A stretch of DNA of 6,747 nucleotides from an uncultured Rhodospirillaceae bacterium (lineage in GTDB: Bacteria; Pseudomonadota; Alphaproteobacteria; MPNO01): positions 1 to 6,747 of the forward strand of contig CALGIA010000463.1 in assembly GCA_937916005.1 (NCBI GenBank), in the 5' to 3' direction. Below are positions 1 to 5,582 of the stretch, one piece after another. Made by a program: the position numbers and the translations under genes. Under the pieces are notes generated by a model. That model saw only the letters and a program-made list of their open reading frames with translations. It did no database searches and was not told the origin of the DNA. Position 1 is the first letter of the stretch. The number at the start of each line of letters is the position of its first letter.

Positions 1-45
1 CCCGCTCGAGTTGCCTTTGCCGCGAAGCAGAGTCACAATCTCCCC

Positions 46-65
46 CAATCAGGCTAAACTGATTG
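46..65. repeat. 7-bp perfect inverted repeat (hairpin or operator candidate)
   Basis: The arms CAATCAG (46-52) and CTGATTG (59-65) are exact reverse complements separated by the 6-nt loop GCTAAA. No T-run follows on the + strand, so it does not look like a classical intrinsic terminator. It could be a protein-binding dyad or the remains of a terminator for a gene to the left of the window. The structure is seen; any function is inference. Confidence 0.35.
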
Positions 66-113
66 CGATCGGCGCAGGCCGGCGTTCATGAAAATGAAGT
101 GATGGGGATGATC

Positions 114-161
114 ATGAAACAGAAAACATTCTTTGGCGCACTGGCGATTTTTGGCAAGTAG
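114..161 (+). other. Possible 15-17-codon leader or vestigial reading frame
   Basis: A very short frame starts at ATG 108 or ATG 114 and ends at TAG 159-161. From 114 it reads MKQKTFFGALAIFGK, which has the look of the start of a signal peptide: lysines followed by hydrophobic residues. It has no strong Shine-Dalgarno sequence, only a G-run at 104-107. It could be a leader peptide, the stub of a decayed secreted-protein gene, or chance. It lies 80 nt upstream of the DMT permease. I would not annotate it as a gene without conservation or expression data. Confidence 0.12.
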
Positions 162-226
162 CGCTGGGACTATTTGACAAACATCGTCCTTTTTTCGTCC
201 GCCATGCCGGATATTGACCCGCGGGC

Positions 227-235
227 GGGGAGAGG
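227..235 (+). promoter_or_regulatory. Shine-Dalgarno site of the DMT permease gene
   Basis: The purine-rich GGGGAGAGG ends 6 nt before ATG 242. It is a good match to the anti-SD of 16S rRNA, and it fixes the permease start at 242 over other frames in the region. Confidence 0.7.
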
Positions 236-241
236 ATTTTC

Positions 242-1111
242 ATGACTGTTTCGCGTGGGCTGGCGGGAACCGCCATTGTTCTCCTGGCCGCAATGCTGCT
301 TGCCGGAACGTCGGTTTCCGCCGTGGTGTCCTATGGCGGTGGCGCCAACCCGTCGGCAGTCATGCTGATTCGCTTCATGGGCGCGATCGTGGTGCTCTTC
401 GTGATACTCCGGGCATCGGGCGCGAAGATCATGCTGCCGCCGCGCGCGCGCGTGATGGCATTCGCCCTTGGAATTGCCCAGGCGGCGCAGTCCTATTTTC
501 TATACAACTCGCTGGCCCATATCCCGGTCGGGCTGACCATGATCATATTTTACATCTATCCGTTGCTGGTCGGGCTGTTTGCCAGTGTGGTCGGGCAGGA
601 TCGCCTGACCTGGATGCTGGGCGGTGGTCTGGTCACCGCATTTCTGGGATTGTTGCTGGTCTTCAATGTCACCGGCGATGGCTTCAATCCGATCGGCGCC
701 TGGTATGCCGTTTTTACCGCCTTGTCCTGGAGCCTGGTTGTCGTCGGCAATAGCTGGCTGACCCGGGGTGGCGATTCACGACCCGTGACATTCCACATTC
801 AGATTTCCGCGCTGGTTATCGTTGCCGTCTATTTGGCCTTTACCGGCGATGTTAAACTCCCCGCAACGCGGCAATCATGGATCGGATATTTCCTGATTCC
901 GGTTTTTTATGGCGTCGGAGTCACGCTGTTTTTCGTCGCGGCCTCGATGATCGGTCCGGTGCGGACATCCATGATCATGAATTTTGAGCCAGTGTCCGCG
1001 GTTGTTCTGGGCTATCTGGTGCTGGAACAGACCTTGACGCCGTTCCAGCTTGCCGGCGGTGCGCTGGTGATATCAGCATTGTGCGTCGCGCATATCCGAA
1101 AAAAAACCTAG
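242..1111 (+). CDS. DMT-superfamily permease (EamA domains)
   Basis: This is a 289-residue inner-membrane protein with about ten hydrophobic helices, roughly at residues 8-30, 37-57, 68-88, 95-117, 123-141, 151-170, 183-200, 213-235, 241-262 and 268-284. It divides into two EamA-like halves of five helices each, the usual length and plan of drug/metabolite-transporter family proteins. The first half holds GLTMIIFYIYPLLVGL (97-112). The second half ends with the family-typical pattern NFEPVSAVVLGYLVLEQ (247-263), then LTPFQLAGGALVI. The ATG start is supported by the SD at 227-235. The family exports or imports small metabolites, and no substrate can be named here. Downstream it converges on the ABC-F gene, sharing a CTAG stop. 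It appears to be a single-gene transcript; no neighbour shares its direction closely. Confidence 0.9.
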   Translation: MTVSRGLAGTAIVLLAAMLLAGTSVSAVVSYGGGANPSAVMLIRFMGAIVVLFVILRASGAKIMLPPRARVMAFALGIAQAAQSYFLYNSLAHIPVGLTMIIFYIYPLLVGLFASVVGQDRLTWMLGGGLVTAFLGLLLVFNVTGDGFNPIGAWYAVFTALSWSLVVVGNSWLTRGGDSRPVTFHIQISALVIVAVYLAFTGDVKLPATRQSWIGYFLIPVFYGVGVTLFFVAASMIGPVRTSMIMNFEPVSAVVLGYLVLEQTLTPFQLAGGALVISALCVAHIRKKT

Positions 1112-2982
1112 CCTTTTTCGACGGCTTCCTGGGCGGCCAGCCAGCGTTCTTCGGCGACGATCAGATTTTTCTTCAGTTCGCCCTGGCGATAAATCAGGTC
1201 GGACAGTTTTTCGCCCGTTTCTTCGTATGATTTAGGGTCGGCAAGTTTCGCCTCGAGTGTCTTCAGGTCGCCCGACATCTCTTCCAGCCGCGCCTCCGCC
1301 TTGCGCGCGGCCTTGCGCAGCGCGGCCGTCGATTCCCGTTCCTGGGCCGCCTCGCGCCGGCGGTCGCGGCGGTCGTCCTTGCCGGATTTCGCGTCGGGAC
1401 GATCCGCGCGGCGCGTTGCCCGGCGTTGTTGCAACACATGGCGGCGATAATCTTCGATGTCGCCTTCGAACGGCTGACAGGATCCGTCCTCCACCAGCCA
1501 GAGCCGGTCGGCGACCAGGGCAATCAGATGCGGGTCATGAGTGATCAGGATCACCGCGCCGGAATAGGCGTTGAGCGCCTGGACCAGGGATTCGCGCGCT
1601 TCGATGTCGAGATGGTTGGTTGGTTCGTCAAGCACCAGAATGTGGGGCGCTGCCCGGCTGGTGACCGCAAACAGAAGCCGCGCCTTTTCGCCGCCCGACA
1701 GATTCGATATCTTCACATTGGCCTGATCCTGGGCAAAGCCGAACCGGCCCAGATGGCCCCGCAATTTCGGCTCGGGCGTATCGGGCTCGAGCGCTCTCAT
1801 GACTTGGAACGGCGTTTGTTCCGGGTCGAGCTCCTCGGTCTGATGCTGGGCAAAATAGCCGACGCGGACCTTGGATGACGCGGTCATCCGGCCGGCCATG
1901 GTCTTGAGTCTTCCCGTCAGCAGCCGCGCCAGGGTTGATTTGCCGTTGCCGTTGGGACCCAGCACCGCGATGCGGTCGTCCATGTCGATCCGCAAATCCA
2001 GCTTGCGCAGTACGGGCGCGCCGTCATAGCCGACGGCGGCGTCTTCCAAGGTGATCAGCGGTGGCGGCATGGGTTCCGGGTCGGGAAACTGGAATACAAT
2101 GGGCCGCGATTCGATGATGGCGACCGGCGCGTCCATACGTTCCAACAACTTCAGCCGGCTTTGCGCCTGGCGCGCCTTGGACGCCTTGGCCCGGAACCGC
2201 TCGACGAATTCCATCATCCGTTCGCGCTGGGCGATCAGGGCCGCATCGGTCCGCGCCTGGGTCATGCGCCGTTCACGCAGCGTGCGTTCGAAGCGGGTGT
2301 AATTGCCGGTGTAGTTGGTCAGGGTCGCGTTTTCGAGATGCAGCGTGCGGTCGGCGACCTTGTCCAGCAACTCCCGGTCATGGCTGACCACCAGAAGCGT
2401 GCCGGGATATTTCGCCAGAAAGGCTTCGAGCCACAATGTCGCTTCGAAATCCAGATGGTTGGTGGGCTCGTCGAGCAGCAGCACGTCGGGCTGGGCAAAC
2501 AGCACGGCCGCAAGCGCCACCCGCATGCGCCAGCCACCCGACAGTTCATCGCAGGATTGGGCCTGTACGGCGGCGGAAAATCCGAGCCCGCCGAGAATTT
2601 CGGCGGCGCGCGCCGGCGCGGCATGGGCGCCGATTTCGGCCAGGCGGTTGTGGATATCGCCGATACGCATGGGGTCTTGCGCGGTGTCCGCTTCTTCCAG
2701 CAGAGAGGTTCTTTCCAGATCGGCGGCAAGCACCGTCTCGATCAGGCTCCCGGGCCCGGCCGGCGGGTCCTGGGCCAATGTTCCCAGACGTGCGCGGCGG
2801 TTCAGCGAAATGGATCCGCCGTCCGATTGCAACTCGCCGGTAATCAGGCGCAGCAGGGTCGTCTTGCCCGCGCCATTGCGCCCAATCAGCGCCGCGTGGG
2901 CGCCGGTAGGCACCGTAACTGTGGCGTTTTCGAGTATTGTACGCCCGGCAATCCGGTATGTGAGGTCAGATATCTGTATCAC
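1108..2982 (-). CDS. ABC-F family ATPase, YheS type
   Basis: This is a duplicated ABC ATPase with no membrane segment, so a cytosolic ABC-F protein and not a transporter. Numbered from the GTG start at 2982 (624 residues), the first domain has Walker A GRNGAGKT (34-41), signature LSGGW (147-151), Walker B LLLDEPTNHLD (168-178) and switch His201. The basic linker (about 225-285, YTGNYTRFE then FRAKASKARQAQSRLK) is the ribosome-facing P-site-tRNA interaction motif of the family. The second domain has GPNGNGKST (342-350), YFAQHQ (376-381), LSGGEK (428-433), LDEPTNHLD (451-459) and His482. A charged C-terminal coiled coil covers about 545-620. SGGWRMR, YFAQHQ and the F-(D/E)-G-D-(L/I)-E-D-Y motif recall E. 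coli YheS. Known ABC-F proteins act on stalled or initiating ribosomes; the exact role here is inferred. The GTG start begins the family's usual N-terminus (IQISDLTYR). A TTG at 3021 would add 13 Arg-rich residues and is less likely. Neither start has a clear SD. Confidence 0.93.
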   Translation of the reverse strand: MIQISDLTYRIAGRTILENATVTVPTGAHAALIGRNGAGKTTLLRLITGELQSDGGSISLNRRARLGTLAQDPPAGPGSLIETVLAADLERTSLLEEADTAQDPMRIGDIHNRLAEIGAHAAPARAAEILGGLGFSAAVQAQSCDELSGGWRMRVALAAVLFAQPDVLLLDEPTNHLDFEATLWLEAFLAKYPGTLLVVSHDRELLDKVADRTLHLENATLTNYTGNYTRFERTLRERRMTQARTDAALIAQRERMMEFVERFRAKASKARQAQSRLKLLERMDAPVAIIESRPIVFQFPDPEPMPPPLITLEDAAVGYDGAPVLRKLDLRIDMDDRIAVLGPNGNGKSTLARLLTGRLKTMAGRMTASSKVRVGYFAQHQTEELDPEQTPFQVMRALEPDTPEPKLRGHLGRFGFAQDQANVKISNLSGGEKARLLFAVTSRAAPHILVLDEPTNHLDIEARESLVQALNAYSGAVILITHDPHLIALVADRLWLVEDGSCQPFEGDIEDYRRHVLQQRRATRRADRPDAKSGKDDRRDRRREAAQERESTAALRKAARKAEARLEEMSGDLKTLEAKLADPKSYEETGEKLSDLIYRQGELKKNLIVAEERWLAAQEAVEKG

Positions 2983-3054
2983 GATGCGGCGTTTAGCACG
3001 GGGCGACCGCCGCGCAAACAATCATCTACAAATTAACCATATTCAATAAGTCGG

Positions 3055-3081
3055 TTGCCGGGCGGGCGTGATGCGTATATA
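3055..3081 (+). promoter_or_regulatory. Candidate promoter of ndk
   Basis: TTGCCG (3055-3060) as a -35 and TATATA (3076-3081) as a -10 are separated by 15 nt, somewhat short of the ideal 17. Transcription would start near 3088 and give a leader of about 30 nt to ATG 3119. It lies in the divergent gap between the ABC-F gene and ndk. The motifs are seen; promoter activity is inferred. Confidence 0.35.
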
Positions 3082-3118
3082 AGCCCGGCGATTCCCAAAT
3101 TTGGAGCTTCAGAAGACC

Positions 3119-3541
3119 ATGGCGATTGAGAGAACCCTTTCCATAATCAAACCCGATGCGACGCGCCGCAATATTACGGGGTTGATCACCGCGCGCCTCG
3201 AAGCCGCGGGCTTACGCTCCATTGCGCAGCGTCGGTTCTTCATGACCCGTCAACAGGCCGAGAAATTTTACGCGGTTCACGCGGAACGCGCCTTTTTTGA
3301 TGATCTATGCGATTTCATGGCGTCCGGCCCGGTTCTGGTCCAGGTCCTGGAAGGCGAAAATGCCATCGCGCGCAACCGCGAAGTGATGGGCGCAACCAAC
3401 CCCGCCAATGCGGATGAAGGCACGATTCGCAAGGAGTTCGGCGAATCCATCGAAGCCAATTCGGCGCACGGATCGGATTCGCCGGAAAATGCCGCTATCG
3501 AAATCGCGTTCTTCTTTTCGGAACTCGATATCGTCGGCTAG
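3119..3541 (+). CDS. ndk: Nucleoside diphosphate kinase
   Basis: The enzyme transfers the gamma-phosphate from an NTP (usually ATP) to NDPs and dNDPs through a phosphohistidine, keeping the nucleotide pools balanced. It is cytosolic and normally tetrameric or hexameric. The 140 residues match the normal family length. Conserved active-site residues are all present: Lys11 (IIKPDA, 9-14), Tyr51, Phe59, Arg87, Thr93, Arg104, Asn114 and the phosphorylated His117 in NSAHGSDSPENA (114-125). The ATG at 3119 is chosen because it gives the standard MAIERTLSIIKPD N-terminus. The upstream TTG at 3101 would add only six residues. A purine-rich GGAG (3103-3106) and AGAAG (3111-3115) precede the ATG. The gene is divergent from the ABC-F gene and convergent with the small cox-like gene, whose stop lies 15 nt beyond. 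Its placement near purN and purM makes metabolic sense, but it is not co-transcribed with them. Confidence 0.97.
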   Translation: MAIERTLSIIKPDATRRNITGLITARLEAAGLRSIAQRRFFMTRQQAEKFYAVHAERAFFDDLCDFMASGPVLVQVLEGENAIARNREVMGATNPANADEGTIRKEFGESIEANSAHGSDSPENAAIEIAFFFSELDIVG

Positions 3542-3556
3542 ATCGCTTTGGGCGTT

Positions 3557-3685
3557 TTAGACTACGAACTTCGCTAACAAGAGCAGCGTGATCACGATCA
3601 CGACGATCGAGTAGGTCGAAAATTTGCAAAAGCCCTGCCACCCGGCAAGATGGCGCTTGTTTTCGGTCTGAATGTCAAAAGCCAT
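3557..3685 (-). CDS. Small membrane protein, aa3-type cytochrome c oxidase subunit IV family
   Basis: This is a 42-residue protein with a short polar N-terminus (MAFDIQTENKRHLAGW), an aromatic region GFCKFSTYS (18-26), and one transmembrane helix at about 26-42 (SIVVIVITLLLLAKFVV). The layout of a His/Trp-containing head, then F-x-(K)-x-(S/A)-T-Y-S, then a single helix matches the alphaproteobacterial aa3-type cytochrome c oxidase subunit IV family (bacterial COX IV, about 40-60 residues). In Paracoccus and Rhodobacter aa3 oxidase this subunit is a single helix packed against the core. The ATG at 3685 has a strong SD, GAGGAGA, 5 nt upstream, which argues that this tiny frame is real. It lies 57 nt downstream of purN on the same strand and ends 15 nt from the ndk stop. 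No other oxidase gene is in the window, so its partner subunits must be elsewhere. Family assignment is from residue pattern recall. Confidence 0.82.
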   Translation of the reverse strand: MAFDIQTENKRHLAGWQGFCKFSTYSIVVIVITLLLLAKFVV

Positions 3686-3690
3686 CGGGC

Positions 3691-3697
3691 TCTCCTC
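3691..3697 (-). promoter_or_regulatory. Shine-Dalgarno site of the small cox-like gene
   Basis: Read on the minus strand, GAGGAGA lies 5 nt before ATG 3685. It is the strongest ribosome-binding site on the minus strand of the window and a main reason for accepting this 42-codon gene. Confidence 0.75.
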
Positions 3698-3700
3698 GTA

Positions 3701-3726
3701 TTATTGGTTCGACGTCGAAGCTATAA
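3701..3726. repeat. 26-bp near-perfect dyad, operator candidate
   Basis: The 13-nt arms TTATTGGTTCGAC (3701-3713) and GTCGAAGCTATAA (3714-3726) are reverse complements at 11 of 13 positions. The central 12 bp, TTCGACGTCGAA (3708-3719), form a perfect palindrome. It has no loop, so it looks more like a DNA-binding site for a dimeric protein than an RNA hairpin, and no T-run follows on either strand. It sits between purN and the small cox-like gene, over the predicted transcription start of the latter. Confidence 0.5.
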
Positions 3727-3749
3727 AGCCTTCGGAACCTGTTTAGCAA
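3722..3749 (-). promoter_or_regulatory. Candidate promoter for the small cox-like gene
   Basis: On the minus strand, TTGCTA (3749-3744, overlapping the purN stop) and TTTATA (3727-3722) are spaced by 16 nt, fair matches to -35 and -10 boxes. The predicted start is near 3715, in the middle of the 26-bp dyad, and gives a leader of about 30 nt to ATG 3685. This would allow the cox-like gene to be expressed separately from purMN. The motifs are seen; activity is inferred. Confidence 0.35.
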
Positions 3750-4399
3750 TCAATTATGGGGTTGATCAACACCGTATCGGGTGAATCGATTCCCCTGATG
3801 GTGATGATCTCGTCGGCGATGCTTACCCGGCCGTCGGCGATCATCCGCAAGGCCAGCGGATAGCATTGATGTTCCGCCGCCAGCACACGCGCCGCCAGGC
3901 GGGCTTCATCGTCATCGGCATGAACCGGCACCGCGGCCTGGACGATGATCGGGCCATGGTCCATTTCCGCGCGTACGAAATGCACCGTGCAGCCGGTAAA
4001 GCGCACGCCGTCGGCCAGCACCCTTGTATGGGTGTCGAGCCCTTTATAGGCGGGCAGCAGGGACGGGTGAATGTTGATCAGCCTGTCTTTCCAGCGATTC
4101 ACGAAGCCGGGCGTGAGGAGGCGCATGAACCCGGCCAGGCAGATGAATTCGATGCCGGCGCCCGTCAGCGCCTGGTTGAGCGCAGTCTCGAAATCTTCCC
4201 GATCCGAATAATCCCGATGGTTGACCTCATGGGTTGCGATGCCGGCTTTTTGCGCCCGGTCGAGCCCGGCGGCGTCGGGCGTATTAGAAATCACCAGGCC
4301 GATTTGCGCCGGAAAACCCGACGCCGCGCAGCCATCGATCAACGCCTGCAGGTTGCTGCCACGCCCTGAAATCAGGACAGCGACATTTAGCCGCGCCAT
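3743..4399 (-). CDS. purN: Phosphoribosylglycinamide formyltransferase 1
   Basis: PurN transfers a formyl group from 10-formyltetrahydrofolate to GAR, giving FGAR, the third step of de novo purine synthesis; it is cytosolic. The 218 residues match the usual 190-220. The phosphate-binding N-terminal motif is SGRGSNLQAL (11-20). The folate and catalytic region has AGFMRLL (89-95), INIHPSLLPAYKG (108-120) and EMDHGPII (145-152). The catalytic triad corresponds to Asn109, His111 and Asp147 (E. coli Asn106, His108, Asp144). The ATG at 4399 gives the canonical start MARLNVAVLISGRGSN. An open extension up to 4555 lies entirely inside purM and translates to an Arg/Gly-rich shadow, so it was rejected. 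The start lies inside the 3' end of purM (13-nt overlap), with GGAG about 10 nt upstream, which suggests translational coupling. Confidence 0.96.
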   Translation of the reverse strand: MARLNVAVLISGRGSNLQALIDGCAASGFPAQIGLVISNTPDAAGLDRAQKAGIATHEVNHRDYSDREDFETALNQALTGAGIEFICLAGFMRLLTPGFVNRWKDRLINIHPSLLPAYKGLDTHTRVLADGVRFTGCTVHFVRAEMDHGPIIVQAAVPVHADDDEARLAARVLAAEHQCYPLALRMIADGRVSIADEIITIRGIDSPDTVLINPIIDC

Positions 4400-5469
4400 G
4401 CCTGATCCGCTCCGGTGACGATAGCCGCCGGCAATTGCGGGGTCCGGGCGACCATTTCGCCGATGCGCCAGACCGTTTCGCCCGACAGGGAAAGGATGCC
4501 TTCGGCTTCGGCGGCCTGTTCCCTGGCGACCACCGCGACCATGCCGATGCCGCAATTGAACGTGCGCGAAAGTTCATCCGGAGCAACGCCCGCGCCGACT
4601 AGCCATTTGAAAACCGGTGGTAAATCCCATGTGGCTGCATCGATCTCGGCGGCGAGGCCGTTGGGCAGAACGCGCGGAATGTTTTCGTCAAACCCGCCGC
4701 CGGTAATATGAGCCAGGCCCTTGATCAGACCGGCCCGATGGGCGGCGAGGCATGATTTGACATAGATGCGGGTCGGGGTCAGCAACACTTCGCCCAATGT
4801 CCGGTCCGAATCGAAAGGGGCTGTTGCGTTCAAATCCAGATCGAGTTCGGCGACCATGCGCCGGACCAGCGAAAACCCGTTGGAATGGAGCCCCGATGAG
4901 GCAAGCCCCAGCATTATGTCGCCTTCGGCGATGGACTCGCCGGTGAGAATGTCGTCGCGCTCAACCGCGCCGACCGAAAACCCGGCGACATCGTAATCGC
5001 CGTCGGCATACATGTCGGGCATTTCAGCGGTCTCGCCGCCGATCAGGGCGCAGCCGGCGGTCCGGCAGCCCGCGGCGATTCCCGTAATCACGGCTTCGGC
5101 AACCGCCGGGTCAAGCCGGCCCGAAGCGAAATAATCCAGAAAAAACAAGGGTTCCGCCCCCTGAACCACCAGATCGTTTACGCACATGGCGACCAGATCG
5201 ATTCCGATGGTGTCGTGACGGCCCGTGGCGGTGGCAATTTTCAGCTTGGTGCCGACCCCGTCGGTCGCCGAGACCAGAATCGGGTCCTTGAAGCCCGCCG
5301 CCGCCGGGTCGAACATAGCGCCAAACCCGCCGAGTTCGGCGCCCGCGCCGCGTCGCGCCGTCGATTTCGCCAATGGTTTTATCGCTTCGACCAGCGCCGC
5401 GCCGGCGTTTATATCGACCCCGGAATTTTTATATGTGAACTGACTGATGACCGTACCGCCGTCTTGCAA
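4387..5469 (-). CDS. purM: Phosphoribosylformylglycinamidine cyclo-ligase (AIR synthetase)
   Basis: PurM closes FGAM to AIR using ATP, the fifth step of de novo purine synthesis; it is a cytosolic homodimer. Domains and motifs, numbered from the TTG start: YKNSGVDINAGAALV (13-27), GGFGAMFD (47-54), the ATP-binding ATDGVGTKLK (68-77), GIDLVAMCVND (89-99), GGETAEMPDMY (144-154), GLASSGLHSNGFSLVR, HITGGGFDENIPRVLP and TFNCGIGMVAVV. These cover the whole AIRS N- and C-terminal domains without a break. The 360 residues are slightly above the usual 340-350. An in-frame TAA lies six codons before the TTG at 5469, and no ATG or GTG occurs before the conserved region, so TTG is the only conventional start. 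It has only a weak SD (GAAG, 6-9 nt upstream). The stop overlaps the purN start. It is transcribed divergently from the DUF2066 gene. Confidence 0.96.
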   Translation of the reverse strand: MQDGGTVISQFTYKNSGVDINAGAALVEAIKPLAKSTARRGAGAELGGFGAMFDPAAAGFKDPILVSATDGVGTKLKIATATGRHDTIGIDLVAMCVNDLVVQGAEPLFFLDYFASGRLDPAVAEAVITGIAAGCRTAGCALIGGETAEMPDMYADGDYDVAGFSVGAVERDDILTGESIAEGDIMLGLASSGLHSNGFSLVRRMVAELDLDLNATAPFDSDRTLGEVLLTPTRIYVKSCLAAHRAGLIKGLAHITGGGFDENIPRVLPNGLAAEIDAATWDLPPVFKWLVGAGVAPDELSRTFNCGIGMVAVVAREQAAEAEGILSLSGETVWRIGEMVARTPQLPAAIVTGADQAWRG

Positions 5470-5491
5470 GAAAGCTTCAATGGGTTAAATT
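5464..5491 (+). promoter_or_regulatory. Weak candidate promoter for the DUF2066 gene
   Basis: TTGCAA (5464-5469) and TAAATT (5486-5491) are separated by 16 nt, each matching four of six consensus positions. Transcription would begin near 5498. The -35 overlaps the first codons of purM, so the two divergent genes would have overlapping control regions. Inferred from motif matches only. Confidence 0.22.
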
Positions 5492-5497
5492 CCGTAG

Positions 5498-5511
5498 TGG
5501 TAGTGTTACCA
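5498..5511. repeat. Short inverted repeat in the purM/DUF2066 divergent gap
   Basis: TGGTA (5498-5502) and TACCA (5507-5511) are exact reverse complements around a GTGT spacer. The hexamer GTAGTG is also repeated in tandem at 5494-5505. It sits between the two divergent genes, where a regulator could bind. With such short arms it may be chance. Confidence 0.2.
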
Positions 5512-5582
5512 TGAAGCGGCGCTCCGTGGCGCTGAAAAAAGACGCTCACAAATGGATTTCCATGACGATAGATTGCCCCCAT

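Noticed and set aside
174..179. Perfect -35 hexamer TTGACA upstream of the permease
   Set aside because: No acceptable -10 box lies 15-19 nt downstream (that stretch is a T-run followed by GC-rich sequence), so I do not call a promoter.
214..753. 179-codon + strand frame overlapping the permease
   Set aside because: It is in another frame of the permease gene, rich in Arg/Gly/Cys, with no domain; the permease has the better SD and ten helices.
1097..1120. CGAAAAA / TTTTTCG inverted repeat at the permease/ABC-F junction as a bidirectional terminator
   Set aside because: The stem is 7 bp and mostly A-T with a 10-nt loop and has no GC-rich portion, so it is too weak to call as an intrinsic terminator.
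2161..3036. 291-codon open frame on the + strand opposite the ABC-F gene
   Set aside because: It is fully antisense to a gene with complete ABC-F motifs. Its translation has no recognisable domain, and long antisense frames are expected from GC-rich codon use.
3587..3596. 10-bp palindrome CGTGATCACG with neighbouring GATCACG repeats
   Set aside because: It lies inside the small cox-like gene and is explained by alternating Val and Ile codons in the transmembrane helix.
4400..4555. N-terminal extension of purN to 4555
   Set aside because: It would overlap purM by more than 160 nt and encodes an Arg/Gly-rich stretch unlike PurN. The canonical N-terminus starts at ATG 4399.
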